DNA from: a bacterium
GTDB taxonomy: Bacteria > Joyebacterota > Joyebacteria > Joyebacterales > Joyebacteraceae
Length of the DNA stretch: 64,000 nt
Direction of reading: 5' to 3'
Assembly (NCBI GenBank): GCA_029990205.1
Contig: JAPEKQ010000007.1
Location: 52,955 to 116,954, forward strand
Positions 8,316 through 15,918 of this stretch are shown here, one piece after another. The position numbers and the translations under genes were made by a program. Positions within the stretch are counted from its first letter, which is position 1, and each line of letters begins with the position of its first letter. The notes beneath the pieces were generated by a model. It was not told the origin of the DNA and searched no databases. It saw nothing but the letters and a program-made list of their open reading frames with translations.

Positions 8316-9503
8316 GTGGACAAGAGGTTGGTGGCCGACGCCGAGAAGCTTGCCGGGAAGCTGTCGAAGATCCGGCGGCGCATCCATATGTATCCGGAAC
8401 TTGCGTACCAGGAGAAGCGAACCTCCGAGTTCGTCGCCGATACGCTGAGGAGTATGGGCATCGAGGTGAGGACGGGTGTGGCGAAGACGGGAGTCGTCGG
8501 CGTGCTGCGCGGCGGATCGAAGGGCAAGACCGTCGCGTTCCGCGGCGACATGGACGCGCTTCCCATCACCGAACAGAACCAGAAGCCGTACCGCTCGCGT
8601 GTGCCGGGTGTGATGCACGCGTGCGGGCACGACGCGAATACGACCACGGTGCTCGGAACCGCGATGCTCCTCTCGCAGCGGCAGAGTCAGCTCAAGGGGA
8701 ATGCGAAGTTCATCTTCCAGCCCTCCGAGGAGGCGCCGCCCGGCGGTGCGCTGTCGATGATCAAGGACGGCGCGCTCAAGAGTCCGAAGGTCGACTGGAT
8801 CATCGGCGTCCACGTCGACTCGACCGTCCCGGTCGGGAAGATCGGGCTCCGCGACGGGCACATGATGGCGGCGGCCGACGACTTCAGTCTGTCGATAACC
8901 GGTGAGGCTGCGCACGGCGCGAAGCCGCACCTTGGCGTCGACGCCATCCAGCTCCAGGCGCAGGTCGTTCAGGCGCTCCAGCCGGTCGTGAGTCGCGGGA
9001 TGGATCCGACGCACCCGGTCGTTCTGACGCTCGGCACCATTCACGGCGGCTACCGGCAGAACGTCATCGCCGACCGCGTGGACATCGAGGGAACGCTCCG
9101 AACGCTCTACCCGGGCGACCGCAAGAAGGCGCCGAAGATGATCGAGCGCATCGTCAAGAAGGTGACCGAGGCGTACGGCGGCGGGTACGAGTTCGAGTAC
9201 CGTCTTGGCTACCCGTCGCTCTCGTGCGACCCGAAGCTCAACGCCGTCGTCGGCAGGACGATGAAGCAGTTGTTCGGGAGGCGAAGCGTGGTCGAACTCG
9301 ACACGCCGTCGATGGGCGGCGAGGACTTCGCGTACTTCGCCAACGAGGTACCGGGGATGATGCTCAGACTCGGGACGAAGAACAAGAAGCTCGGATTCGA
9401 CTACCCGTGGCATCATCCGAAGTTCGACATCGATGAGAAGGGGCTTTGGGTCGGCGCCGCCGTCATGGCCGGCACCGGGATGAGGCTGCTGAACGGAGAG
9501 TAG
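8316..9503 (+). CDS. M20-family amidohydrolase (N-acyl amino acid/hippurate hydrolase-like)
   Basis: This 395-residue protein belongs to the M20D amidohydrolases, which remove acyl groups from amino acids or related amides using two metal ions. Visible motifs are RRRIHMYPELAYQE near the N-terminus, FRGDMDALPI, the metal and cysteine motif MHACGHD (about 100-106), the catalytic EE pair in QPSEEAPPGG, and GGEDFAYF with the last metal ligand (about 334). The small lid domain sits between about 190 and 305 (SITGEAAHGAKPHLGVD). No signal peptide is seen, so it is cytoplasmic. The substrate cannot be assigned. GTG is the start, with a purine-rich GGGGGGA upstream. ThiL follows after 38 bp. Confidence 0.88.
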   Translation: MDKRLVADAEKLAGKLSKIRRRIHMYPELAYQEKRTSEFVADTLRSMGIEVRTGVAKTGVVGVLRGGSKGKTVAFRGDMDALPITEQNQKPYRSRVPGVMHACGHDANTTTVLGTAMLLSQRQSQLKGNAKFIFQPSEEAPPGGALSMIKDGALKSPKVDWIIGVHVDSTVPVGKIGLRDGHMMAAADDFSLSITGEAAHGAKPHLGVDAIQLQAQVVQALQPVVSRGMDPTHPVVLTLGTIHGGYRQNVIADRVDIEGTLRTLYPGDRKKAPKMIERIVKKVTEAYGGGYEFEYRLGYPSLSCDPKLNAVVGRTMKQLFGRRSVVELDTPSMGGEDFAYFANEVPGMMLRLGTKNKKLGFDYPWHHPKFDIDEKGLWVGAAVMAGTGMRLLNGE

Positions 9504-9541
9504 CCGCGCGCAGTCGGCGTGGCCTGCAGGGAGATACGATC

Positions 9542-10564
9542 GTGGACGTCGGAGAACGCGAACTCATCAGAAGGATCCGGAGCGCCATCGGCGCGCCGGG
9601 TCGCGCGACCATCGTGGGCATCGGCGACGATGCCGCCGTCTACGAGCCGCCGGGCGAGTACGAGCTCATTACCTGTGATGCGTTCGTCGACGGGGTCCAC
9701 TTCCGGCGGGACTTCGCCAACTACCGTGAGATCGGCGCCAAGTGCATGGTCGCCAACGTGAGCGACATCGCCGCGATGGGCGGGTTCCCGACGCGCGCCG
9801 TGCTCTCGCTCGCCATCCCCGAACGGATGTCGACCAGGGACATCGAGGATCTCTATCTCGGCTTCCTCGATGTCTCCAAGCACTTCTCCTTCGAGATCGT
9901 CGGAGGCGACACCGTCTCATCGCGGTACGAGCTCTCCATCTCCATCGCGCTGCTCGGCGCTGTGGGACGCGACCGGGTTGTCACGCGGGCGGGTGCGGTC
10001 GTGGGCGACGCGGTCCTCGTGACCGGCCGGCTCGGCGGGTCCGAGGTCGGCCTTCAGATACTCAGCCGAGGGATGCCGAGAAACGAGAAGGCGAATGAGG
10101 CGATCCGGCGGCATCTCCGGCCGATCCCGCGTATCGCGGAGGCACAGGCGATCCTGGACGTGGCCACGCCCCATGCGATGATCGATATCAGCGACGGGCT
10201 CGGCAGCGAGCTCTGGCACATCGCGACCGAGAGCGAGGTCGGGATCCGGTTGATGCAGAGCGCCATCCCGGTCGACTCCGCGGCGACCGAGTTCGCAGGC
10301 ACCCTCTCGTCGACTCCGGAGGAGCTGGCCATCGGGAGCGGCGAGGAATTCGAACTGGTTGTGTGTATTCCCCTGTCGGAAGCTGAACGGACGATCGAAC
10401 ACGTGGCAGCAGTGACCGGAACGGAAATGGTCGTCGTCGGAGAGGTTGTCGCGGCATCCGATGGATGCACGCTCGTCCTCAGCGACGGTGGTGAGGTGGA
10501 GCTTCCCCGCGCGGGGTACCAGCACATGGAACCGCCGGGGGACAGATGGGGGAGGAGCGACTGA
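9542..10564 (+). CDS. thiL: Thiamine-monophosphate kinase
   Basis: This 340-residue protein phosphorylates thiamine monophosphate to the coenzyme thiamine diphosphate. ThiL features are in order: ERELIRRIR, VGIGDDAAV with the metal-binding Asp pair, ITCDAFVDGVHF, CMVANVSDIAAMGG, EIVGGDTVSS and MIDISDGLGSEL, all typical of the PurM-like ATP-binding fold. The start is a GTG at 9542 with GGGAGAT upstream; the longer frame extends into the preceding gene and has no ribosome site. The TGA stop overlaps the ATG of the next secreted protein by one base (TGATG), so the two are probably co-translated although functionally unrelated. Confidence 0.93.
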   Translation: MDVGERELIRRIRSAIGAPGRATIVGIGDDAAVYEPPGEYELITCDAFVDGVHFRRDFANYREIGAKCMVANVSDIAAMGGFPTRAVLSLAIPERMSTRDIEDLYLGFLDVSKHFSFEIVGGDTVSSRYELSISIALLGAVGRDRVVTRAGAVVGDAVLVTGRLGGSEVGLQILSRGMPRNEKANEAIRRHLRPIPRIAEAQAILDVATPHAMIDISDGLGSELWHIATESEVGIRLMQSAIPVDSAATEFAGTLSSTPEELAIGSGEEFELVVCIPLSEAERTIEHVAAVTGTEMVVVGEVVAASDGCTLVLSDGGEVELPRAGYQHMEPPGDRWGRSD

Positions 10565-11406
10565 TGAGAGGTTGGGGATGGGACTGCGGTCGCGCGGTGA
10601 GCGTGTCAGTTATGATCGGCGCCTTGCTGGTGCTCGCACCGGTGGCGCGAGCGGATCTGGTGGTCGGGAACATCTCGATCGACACGACGTGGGACCGCGC
10701 CGGCAATCCGTGGACCGTGGCGACCGATGTGACCGTGAGGCAGGGCGCGACGCTCGAGATCGAGGCGGGCGCCATCGTCGAGTTCACGGGAAACTGGCAG
10801 CTTCAGGCCGAGGGCTTGACCGGCGGCGCCATCGTCGTTCAGGGCGCGCCGTATGACAGTGTCTACTTCCGACCGCAGAGTGGCGTGAGCGAGTGGAAGG
10901 GGATCTATGTTAGCGGTAGCAGCGGGTCATCGTTTGACTACGCCGTTGTCCTCGCTGCGAAGAGAGGTGTCGATCTCAACGCATCGGATGCTCCCATCAC
11001 GCACTGTGCGTTCCGAAGATGCGAGACGGGCGTGTGGTGTGCGAAGTCTTCCCCTGCCATCACAAGCTGTTGGGTGAGCGAATCGTCGCTCGCGGGAATC
11101 CTGTGTTACGCGGGGAGCATCACGGTTGATGTGAGTCAGCCGGTCATCCTCGACTGTAACCTGTTCGACAACACCGGTCCCGATGTCTACAACGTGTATC
11201 TGCTTGGCTACCCTGGGCCTGGTGTCGTGAACATCAACGCACAGAACAACTGGTGGGGGACCTTCGTTGACTCGGAGATCCAGGCGAGCATCTTCGACGG
11301 GCATGACTCCGGTGGTACGGGCTTCGTCGACTACGCCAATCCGCTCGAGCAGACCGCCGTCGAACACCGGACCTGGGGTGGAATCAAGGCTCTGTTCAGG
11401 GATTGA
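10564..11406 (+). CDS. Secreted right-handed beta-helix protein with C-terminal WGxxKxLFR tail
   Basis: This 280-residue protein has a signal peptide ending near VAPVARADL. The mature part has the repetitive strand-turn pattern of pectate-lyase-like parallel beta-helices: ATLEIEAGAIVEFTG, AIVVQGAPYDSVYF, PITHCAFRRCETGVWC and PVILDCNLFDNTGPDVYN, then INAQNNWWG, a capping turn often seen in this fold. I see no catalytic residues of pectin-degrading enzymes. The last residues, TWGGIKALFRD, resemble the tail of the unrelated-length beta-helix protein at 18988-20271 (SWGQLKSLYR). The start ATG overlaps the thiL stop. The substrate or partner is unknown. A promoter for the next gene lies about 100 bp after its stop. 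Confidence 0.78.
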   Translation: MRGWGWDCGRAVSVSVMIGALLVLAPVARADLVVGNISIDTTWDRAGNPWTVATDVTVRQGATLEIEAGAIVEFTGNWQLQAEGLTGGAIVVQGAPYDSVYFRPQSGVSEWKGIYVSGSSGSSFDYAVVLAAKRGVDLNASDAPITHCAFRRCETGVWCAKSSPAITSCWVSESSLAGILCYAGSITVDVSQPVILDCNLFDNTGPDVYNVYLLGYPGPGVVNINAQNNWWGTFVDSEIQASIFDGHDSGGTGFVDYANPLEQTAVEHRTWGGIKALFRD

Positions 11407-11502
11407 GCAGGATCCGCACACCCCGCGCTGCCCGGGAAGCCCCCTATAACCTACGCTTGCAGCTCCCCTCGAGAAAAAGAGAGCAGAAGCTCAGATTGAT
11501 TG

Positions 11503-11531
11503 TTGACAGCTTGCACAAGCTGTGATAGTAT
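11503..11531 (+). promoter_or_regulatory. Promoter of C25 peptidase gene with internal palindromic operator
   Basis: TTGACA (11503-11508) and TAGTAT (11526-11531) are spaced by 17 bp. An inverted repeat with perfect 8-bp arms, ACAGCTTG-CA-CAAGCTGT (11506-11523), fills the spacer and overlaps the -35 box. Such a site would be ideal for a dimeric repressor that blocks RNA polymerase. No candidate regulator gene is adjacent. Confidence 0.65.
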
Positions 11532-11537
11532 GAAGTT

Positions 11538-11585
11538 GTGATGGGGATCACATGAAGCCTGCGACCGGCATCGGTCGCAGGCTTC
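11538..11585 (+). promoter_or_regulatory. Two consecutive 5'-leader hairpins before C25 peptidase
   Basis: At the predicted 5' end of the transcript GTGAT-GGGG-ATCAC (11538-11551) forms a short hairpin. Two bases later GAAGCCTGCGACCG pairs perfectly over 14 bp with its complement (11554-11567 with 11572-11585) around a GCAT loop. No T tract follows, so a terminator is unlikely. A role in mRNA stability or translational control is possible. Confidence 0.55.
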
Positions 11586-11641
11586 TATGGTTCGAGGACC
11601 AGCGACCGCCGGACACGAAACAACCGGAAGGTGGAAGCTGG

Positions 11642-14086
11642 ATGCCGAACACAGCATGGACAAGGCGCGGTGGTAGTGAAGAGAGAAGGACCAGCACTCT
11701 CTTCCAGATCGTCTGTGTGCTGCTCGTCACCCTTCCTGCTCTGACAAGCGTCGGCGCCGCTGCCACGAACAGCGACGCTACCGCCGAGGCGGCCACTACC
11801 GGATCCGTGGCTGCCTCCCTGTCGTTCGAGTTGGACGACCTGTCGTTCGAGCAGCACGAGGGGTACGATCTGATCAGCCTGGACGGTGCGCACTACACCA
11901 CGACACCCGCCGACCCCATGCTTCCCCTCCTCAGCATCCAGCTCTTGCTTCCGCCTGATACCGAGCCGTCGGACATCAGCTGTGTCTACGGCGGCACCAT
12001 CTACATCCCTGGTGACTACTCCATACTGCCCGCTCCCCGGCCGACTCGGTTCTCGTCTGACGCGGCAGCGAACATACCCCATCCGAACTCAGAGACTTAC
12101 AGCTCTGTGCTGCCCTACCCACGATCGGTTGCCCGGTTGGCCGGGGGCGGCTCTACTGGTGGGTACCGGATGGCTTCGATCGCCGTGACTCCTCTGCAGT
12201 ACATCCCGGCGACCGGCGAACTCCTTCTTCACACCAACGTCGAGATCACCGTTGAAACCAGAATGGCTGAGCGCGCGCCGGCGGCGCTGACTCTCTCCTC
12301 CTCCGCTGGCGCAGCGCTCGCCTCGAGTGCCATCAATCCCGAGGCCGCGACCGCGTACATGTCCATGGGCAGCCGCGACCGCGGCAGCGCCGAATACCTC
12401 ATCATCTGTCCGGAGAGCATGGCCGCCGCATTCGAGCCGCTCGCCGAGTGGAAGACCCGCAAGGGCGTCCCGGCAGAGATCATCACGCTCGAAGAGATCT
12501 ACTCGACACCGCTCTACAACGGACGCGACGAGGCCGAAGAGATCCGCAAGTGCATCGCCGACCGCTACGCCGGCGGGACCGAGTGGGTCCTGCTTGGTGG
12601 CGACACCGACATCCTCCCGGCCCGTGACGCGTACGACTTCTTCTATGACCAGGGCATCCCCTGCGACCTCTACTACGCCGACCTCGACCTCAGCTGGAAC
12701 GAGGACGCAGACTCGCGGTGGGGCGAAGAGGACTCCGACAACATCGACATGTACACCGACGTGTTCGTCGGCCGCGCGCCGGTCAAGAGCTCGGCCGAGG
12801 CCAGCATCTTCGTCGACAAGGTTCTCGAGTACGAGGGCGCGTCGTTCACCGTCGCCGGCGACTACGAGACCGACATCCTCTTCCTCGGCGAGATCCTCTG
12901 GGACGACCCCGACCCGTACTCCGACGGCGGCGTCGCTCTCGACATGATCGATGACAATCACATTCCGAGCGACCACGACCCGATCACCAAGCTGTACGAG
13001 CGCGACGGTACCCTCTCGCACACCGCGGCGATGTCGGCGCTCGAGACCGGCTACGGGATCATCGTTCACGAGGGTCACGCGAACATCAGCAACGCGAGCA
13101 TCGGTTCCAGCTCACTGACCATGTCCGACCTCGACGGTCTCACCAACGGTGAGCGGGGCGGGCTCTGGTACTCGGTCGGGTGCTGGTCCGCTGCGATCGA
13201 CTACGACACCTTTGGCGAGCACTGGCTGACCAACGGCAACGGTGGTGGAGTTGCCTACGTCGGTAACTCGCGGTACGGCTGGGGCTGCCCCGGCTACCCC
13301 GGCGAGTGTGTCTCCGACCTGTTCAGCCAGCGCTTCTTCGAGTCGCTGTTCGAGAAGGACCTGGTCCACGCTGGGATAGTCCACGCGGACGCGAAGCACA
13401 ACTTCGTCGGTATCGCGCGGACGGACGATTACACCAGGTACGCGATGTACGAGCTCAACCTCCTCGGGGACCCGGAGCTTCCCATCTGGACCGAGTCCCC
13501 GGAGCTCGTCACCGTGACTCACGACGACGCCGTCAGCTTCGACGGGTCGCGCGCTGAGTTCGCGATTGAGGTGACGGTCGCCGGATCTCCCGTTGAAGCC
13601 GCGACCGTCTGCCTCATGACCGAGGGCGAGAACGACGCCATCTACACGGTCGTCGAGACCGACGCCGCCGGCCGCGCCGTCATCACCATCGCCGAGAGCG
13701 AGCCGAGCGAAGCGCTTCTGACCGTCACCGCTCACAACTGCATCCCGTACGGAGCGACCATCACTCTCGGCGGCGCCACCGACGTCGATAATGACGCCTT
13801 CGCCGCCGGTCGCACCGAGCTTCAGCAGAACTACCCGAACCCGTTCAACCCGCGCACCCGGATCGCGTTCTCCCTCGGGACGAGCGAGCGGGCGCGTGTC
13901 GAGGTCTACGACGTGGCCGGTCGCCTGGTGAGCGTTCTTGTCGATGAGGAGCTCGAGGCCGGTGAGCACAGTGTGGAATGGAATGGCACCGACTCGACCG
14001 GTAGCGACGTCGCATCCGGAACCTACTTCGTCCGGATGCTTACCGGCGGGTCGGTCGCCGAAAGAAAGATGGTGCTGATGCGATAG
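11642..14086 (+). CDS. Secreted C25 (gingipain-like) cysteine peptidase with FlgD/Por-type C-terminal domain
   Basis: This protein of about 814 residues has a signal region (LFQIVCVLLVTLPALTSVGAAA), an N-terminal propeptide-like beta domain (about 50-230), and a gingipain-type catalytic domain (about 245-620). The catalytic histidine is in IIVHEGHANIS (about 476-479) and the nucleophile in YSVGCWSAAIDYD (Cys at about 514). After an Ig-like segment comes a C-terminal domain that starts LQQNYPNPFNPRTRIAFSL and ends VAERKMVLMR, the FlgD-Ig/Por-secretion type seen in many exported proteins of FCB bacteria. I chose the ATG at 11642, just before the signal peptide, with GGTGGAAG upstream; an ATG at 11552 is at the edge of the leader hairpin. 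It probably acts outside the cell. Substrates are unknown. Confidence 0.87.
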   Translation: MPNTAWTRRGGSEERRTSTLFQIVCVLLVTLPALTSVGAAATNSDATAEAATTGSVAASLSFELDDLSFEQHEGYDLISLDGAHYTTTPADPMLPLLSIQLLLPPDTEPSDISCVYGGTIYIPGDYSILPAPRPTRFSSDAAANIPHPNSETYSSVLPYPRSVARLAGGGSTGGYRMASIAVTPLQYIPATGELLLHTNVEITVETRMAERAPAALTLSSSAGAALASSAINPEAATAYMSMGSRDRGSAEYLIICPESMAAAFEPLAEWKTRKGVPAEIITLEEIYSTPLYNGRDEAEEIRKCIADRYAGGTEWVLLGGDTDILPARDAYDFFYDQGIPCDLYYADLDLSWNEDADSRWGEEDSDNIDMYTDVFVGRAPVKSSAEASIFVDKVLEYEGASFTVAGDYETDILFLGEILWDDPDPYSDGGVALDMIDDNHIPSDHDPITKLYERDGTLSHTAAMSALETGYGIIVHEGHANISNASIGSSSLTMSDLDGLTNGERGGLWYSVGCWSAAIDYDTFGEHWLTNGNGGGVAYVGNSRYGWGCPGYPGECVSDLFSQRFFESLFEKDLVHAGIVHADAKHNFVGIARTDDYTRYAMYELNLLGDPELPIWTESPELVTVTHDDAVSFDGSRAEFAIEVTVAGSPVEAATVCLMTEGENDAIYTVVETDAAGRAVITIAESEPSEALLTVTAHNCIPYGATITLGGATDVDNDAFAAGRTELQQNYPNPFNPRTRIAFSLGTSERARVEVYDVAGRLVSVLVDEELEAGEHSVEWNGTDSTGSDVASGTYFVRMLTGGSVAERKMVLMR

Positions 14087-14236
14087 AGAGCTAATGCCTC
14101 TTGGGAAAGATCCTGCTGGCCGGTCTCCTGGACGAAGTCATCGGAGAGCCTCCTGGTGCAATGACCATCGCAGGGGCCGGCCGGCGGATTAGTTCAACCT
14201 CTCTTTCCCGCTCTCCCTATCAGACAGGAGTCTCTC

Positions 14237-14997
14237 ATGCGACTTGCTATCGTAGTTATGGTTCTGTTTCTCGCCATCTGGTTCATGTTCATCGACGGGA
14301 TTCTGTCGAACGCCTACGGACGCGACCTGGCGTGGGAGGCCTGGGAAGAGAACGCGCCGATCGGGAGCGCCTCGGAAGGCGCGCACGCATGGGTGACGCG
14401 CGGTCTCTACGAGCGTTCGAGCGAACTCGGGATGAGCAAGTGGGAGGCGGCGGGGACGGCGATGGGCACGATGCTGGTCTGGGAGGTCTTCGAGGTGCAG
14501 GGGATGGATGCGGAGGGCGTCTCGGTACAGGACATCGCCGCGAACAGCGTCGGCATCGCCTCGGGGCTGCTGGGACTCGATCTGCACTTCTCGTACGCCT
14601 CGTACTCGGACCCGCCCGAGCGCGACGACAAGGTGTGGCTGAACGTGCCGGGCATCCCGATGAACGACATGACCTACGCGCTCGAGATCGCGCACGACGG
14701 GTGGGCGCTCGGGTACAAGTACATGGCCGAGCCCGGTGACCTCGTCATCGGCTCGACGACGATGCCGGTCCACGGTGGGGAAGAGGGTGGCTTCACAGCC
14801 GTCCCGTACGTGGGCTACGAGTGGAGGACCGGTTGGCACGCGGCCGGCGGTCTCGACCACGCGAACGGTGAGATCATGGCGGGCGGCGGGTACCGGTGGA
14901 ACCCGTGGGGTGCGGCATCGACCTCACCGGGTTGCTCCACGGTGATGACATGACATTCGGCGCGAGCCTGTTCGCGGAGTTCGGTTCAGTGTTCTAG
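14237..14997 (+). CDS. YfiM/VanZ-like membrane-associated protein, frameshifted near 3' end
   Basis: The N-terminus is hydrophobic (VVMVLFLAIWFMF). The next part, with EGAHAWVTRGLYE, GTMLVWEVFE and DIAANSVGIASGLL, has the His, Glu and Asp-Asn-Gly spacing seen in YfiM/DUF2279 and VanZ-like proteins. The second half looks like amphipathic beta strands of an outer-membrane barrel. The annotated frame ends at 14953 in a nonsense tail after GGYRWNPWG. Adding one base in the run GGGG near 14908 restores a sensible ending, CGIDLTGLLHGDDMTFGASL then FAEFGSVF, to the TAG at 14995-14997, with a terminal Phe as in many barrels. Either a sequencing or assembly error or a recent mutation explains it. The function is unknown. 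A SD-like ACAGGAG precedes the ATG. The 14087-14236 gap holds nothing else I can support. Confidence 0.6.
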
Positions 14998-15060
14998 AAG
15001 TCGATCTGGCTAGAGGGATCAGCGATGTACAGGGGGGTCCACAAGGACCTGGCCTGAAGC

Positions 15061-15095
15061 ACGCCGTCGGCGGGGTCGAGCCATGCCGACGGCGT
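15061..15095. terminator. Bidirectional hairpin between convergent genes
   Basis: A perfect 11-bp stem ACGCCGTCGGC/GCCGACGGCGT has a 13-nt loop and lies between the plus-strand frameshifted gene and the minus-strand metallo-beta-lactamase-fold gene. T content after it is low on both strands, but the position and stem strength support a shared terminator. Confidence 0.6.
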
Positions 15096-15111
15096 CGCTT
15101 ATCTTGGTCCG

Positions 15112-15885
15112 CTACTTCGCGGCGGCCGCCGCGAGCTTCTTCTCGAGGATCGCGATGTGCTTGTCGATGATCTCCGGACCGGCGATGTCGCCGTGGCCCG
15201 GGACGACCTTCTCGATCTCGAGCTTCTGGAGCTTCTCGAGACCCGCGATCCACTGCTGCCAGTCCTTCGGTTGTCCGAACATCGTCACCGGACCGGCCTT
15301 CGTGTTGATGGCGTCGCCCGCGAAGAGCACCTTCGACCGCGGGTGGTACACCACCAGCTCCGATCGTGTGTGGCCGGGGAGGTGCATGATGGCGATCTCC
15401 TCGCCGTTGATGGCGAGCGAGAGTTCTTCAGCCACATGACGGTGCGGCGCGACCGGGTGGACGTTGCCGACCGTCGTCCGGAAGGTCTCGGGCGTCATCT
15501 TGAGCATCTCCATGAGCATGCCCTGGTAGTCATGCTGCCCGAGGTGTTTCCGCATCTCCGCCATGCAGCTTGAGAACGAGCGGTGTCCGTAGATGAGCGC
15601 ATGCCGGTCGTCGAAGTAGCTCGCCGCGAAGCAGTGATCGAGGTGGTGATGCGTCAGAACAAGGTAGGTCATCTCGCGTCTGGGGGCCGCCATCTGCGCG
15701 TAGTCCCAGATCGCGCGTGCCTGCGCCTCGGTCTGCCCCGAATTGATGAAGACGAGCGCCTTCCGCGTCGTAACGATGCCGACGTTCGCGGCGTGGTGAT
15801 CGCCGATCGTCGTCAGTTCGAGTATCGCGTGAACGCCATTGGCCAGATCGACCGTGCGCGGCGAACCCATCCCTATCTTGTTCAT
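15112..15885 (-). CDS. Metallo-beta-lactamase-fold hydrolase
   Basis: This 257-residue protein has the metal-binding motif THHHLDHC (residues 78-85), followed by LPGHTRSELVVYH, FAGDAI with the bridging Asp, and VPGHGD near the C-terminus. Together these make the complete dinuclear zinc site of the metallo-beta-lactamase superfamily. The early segment with VFINSGQTEAQARAIW is typical of the quinoprotein relay/SoxH-like branch, which is usually exported, but there is no clear signal peptide here. The natural substrate cannot be told. It follows thrS by 33 bp on the same strand and is probably transcribed with it. The C-terminus is alanine-rich (KLAAAAAK). Confidence 0.85.
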   Translation of the reverse strand: MNKIGMGSPRTVDLANGVHAILELTTIGDHHAANVGIVTTRKALVFINSGQTEAQARAIWDYAQMAAPRREMTYLVLTHHHLDHCFAASYFDDRHALIYGHRSFSSCMAEMRKHLGQHDYQGMLMEMLKMTPETFRTTVGNVHPVAPHRHVAEELSLAINGEEIAIMHLPGHTRSELVVYHPRSKVLFAGDAINTKAGPVTMFGQPKDWQQWIAGLEKLQKLEIEKVVPGHGDIAGPEIIDKHIAILEKKLAAAAAK

Positions 15886-15918
15886 GTCTCACCCCTGCTT
15901 GTCCTGCGACATCGTCCG

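Noticed and set aside
11552-11641. Earlier ATG for the C25 peptidase
   Set aside because: It lies at the base of the 14-bp hairpin and would put about 30 charged residues ahead of the signal peptide.
14951-14953. Second possible in-frame Sec UGA at the end of the YfiM/VanZ-like gene
   Set aside because: The frame after this TGA gives nonsense (HSARACSRSS) while a neighbouring frame gives a sensible barrel ending, so a frameshift explains it better.
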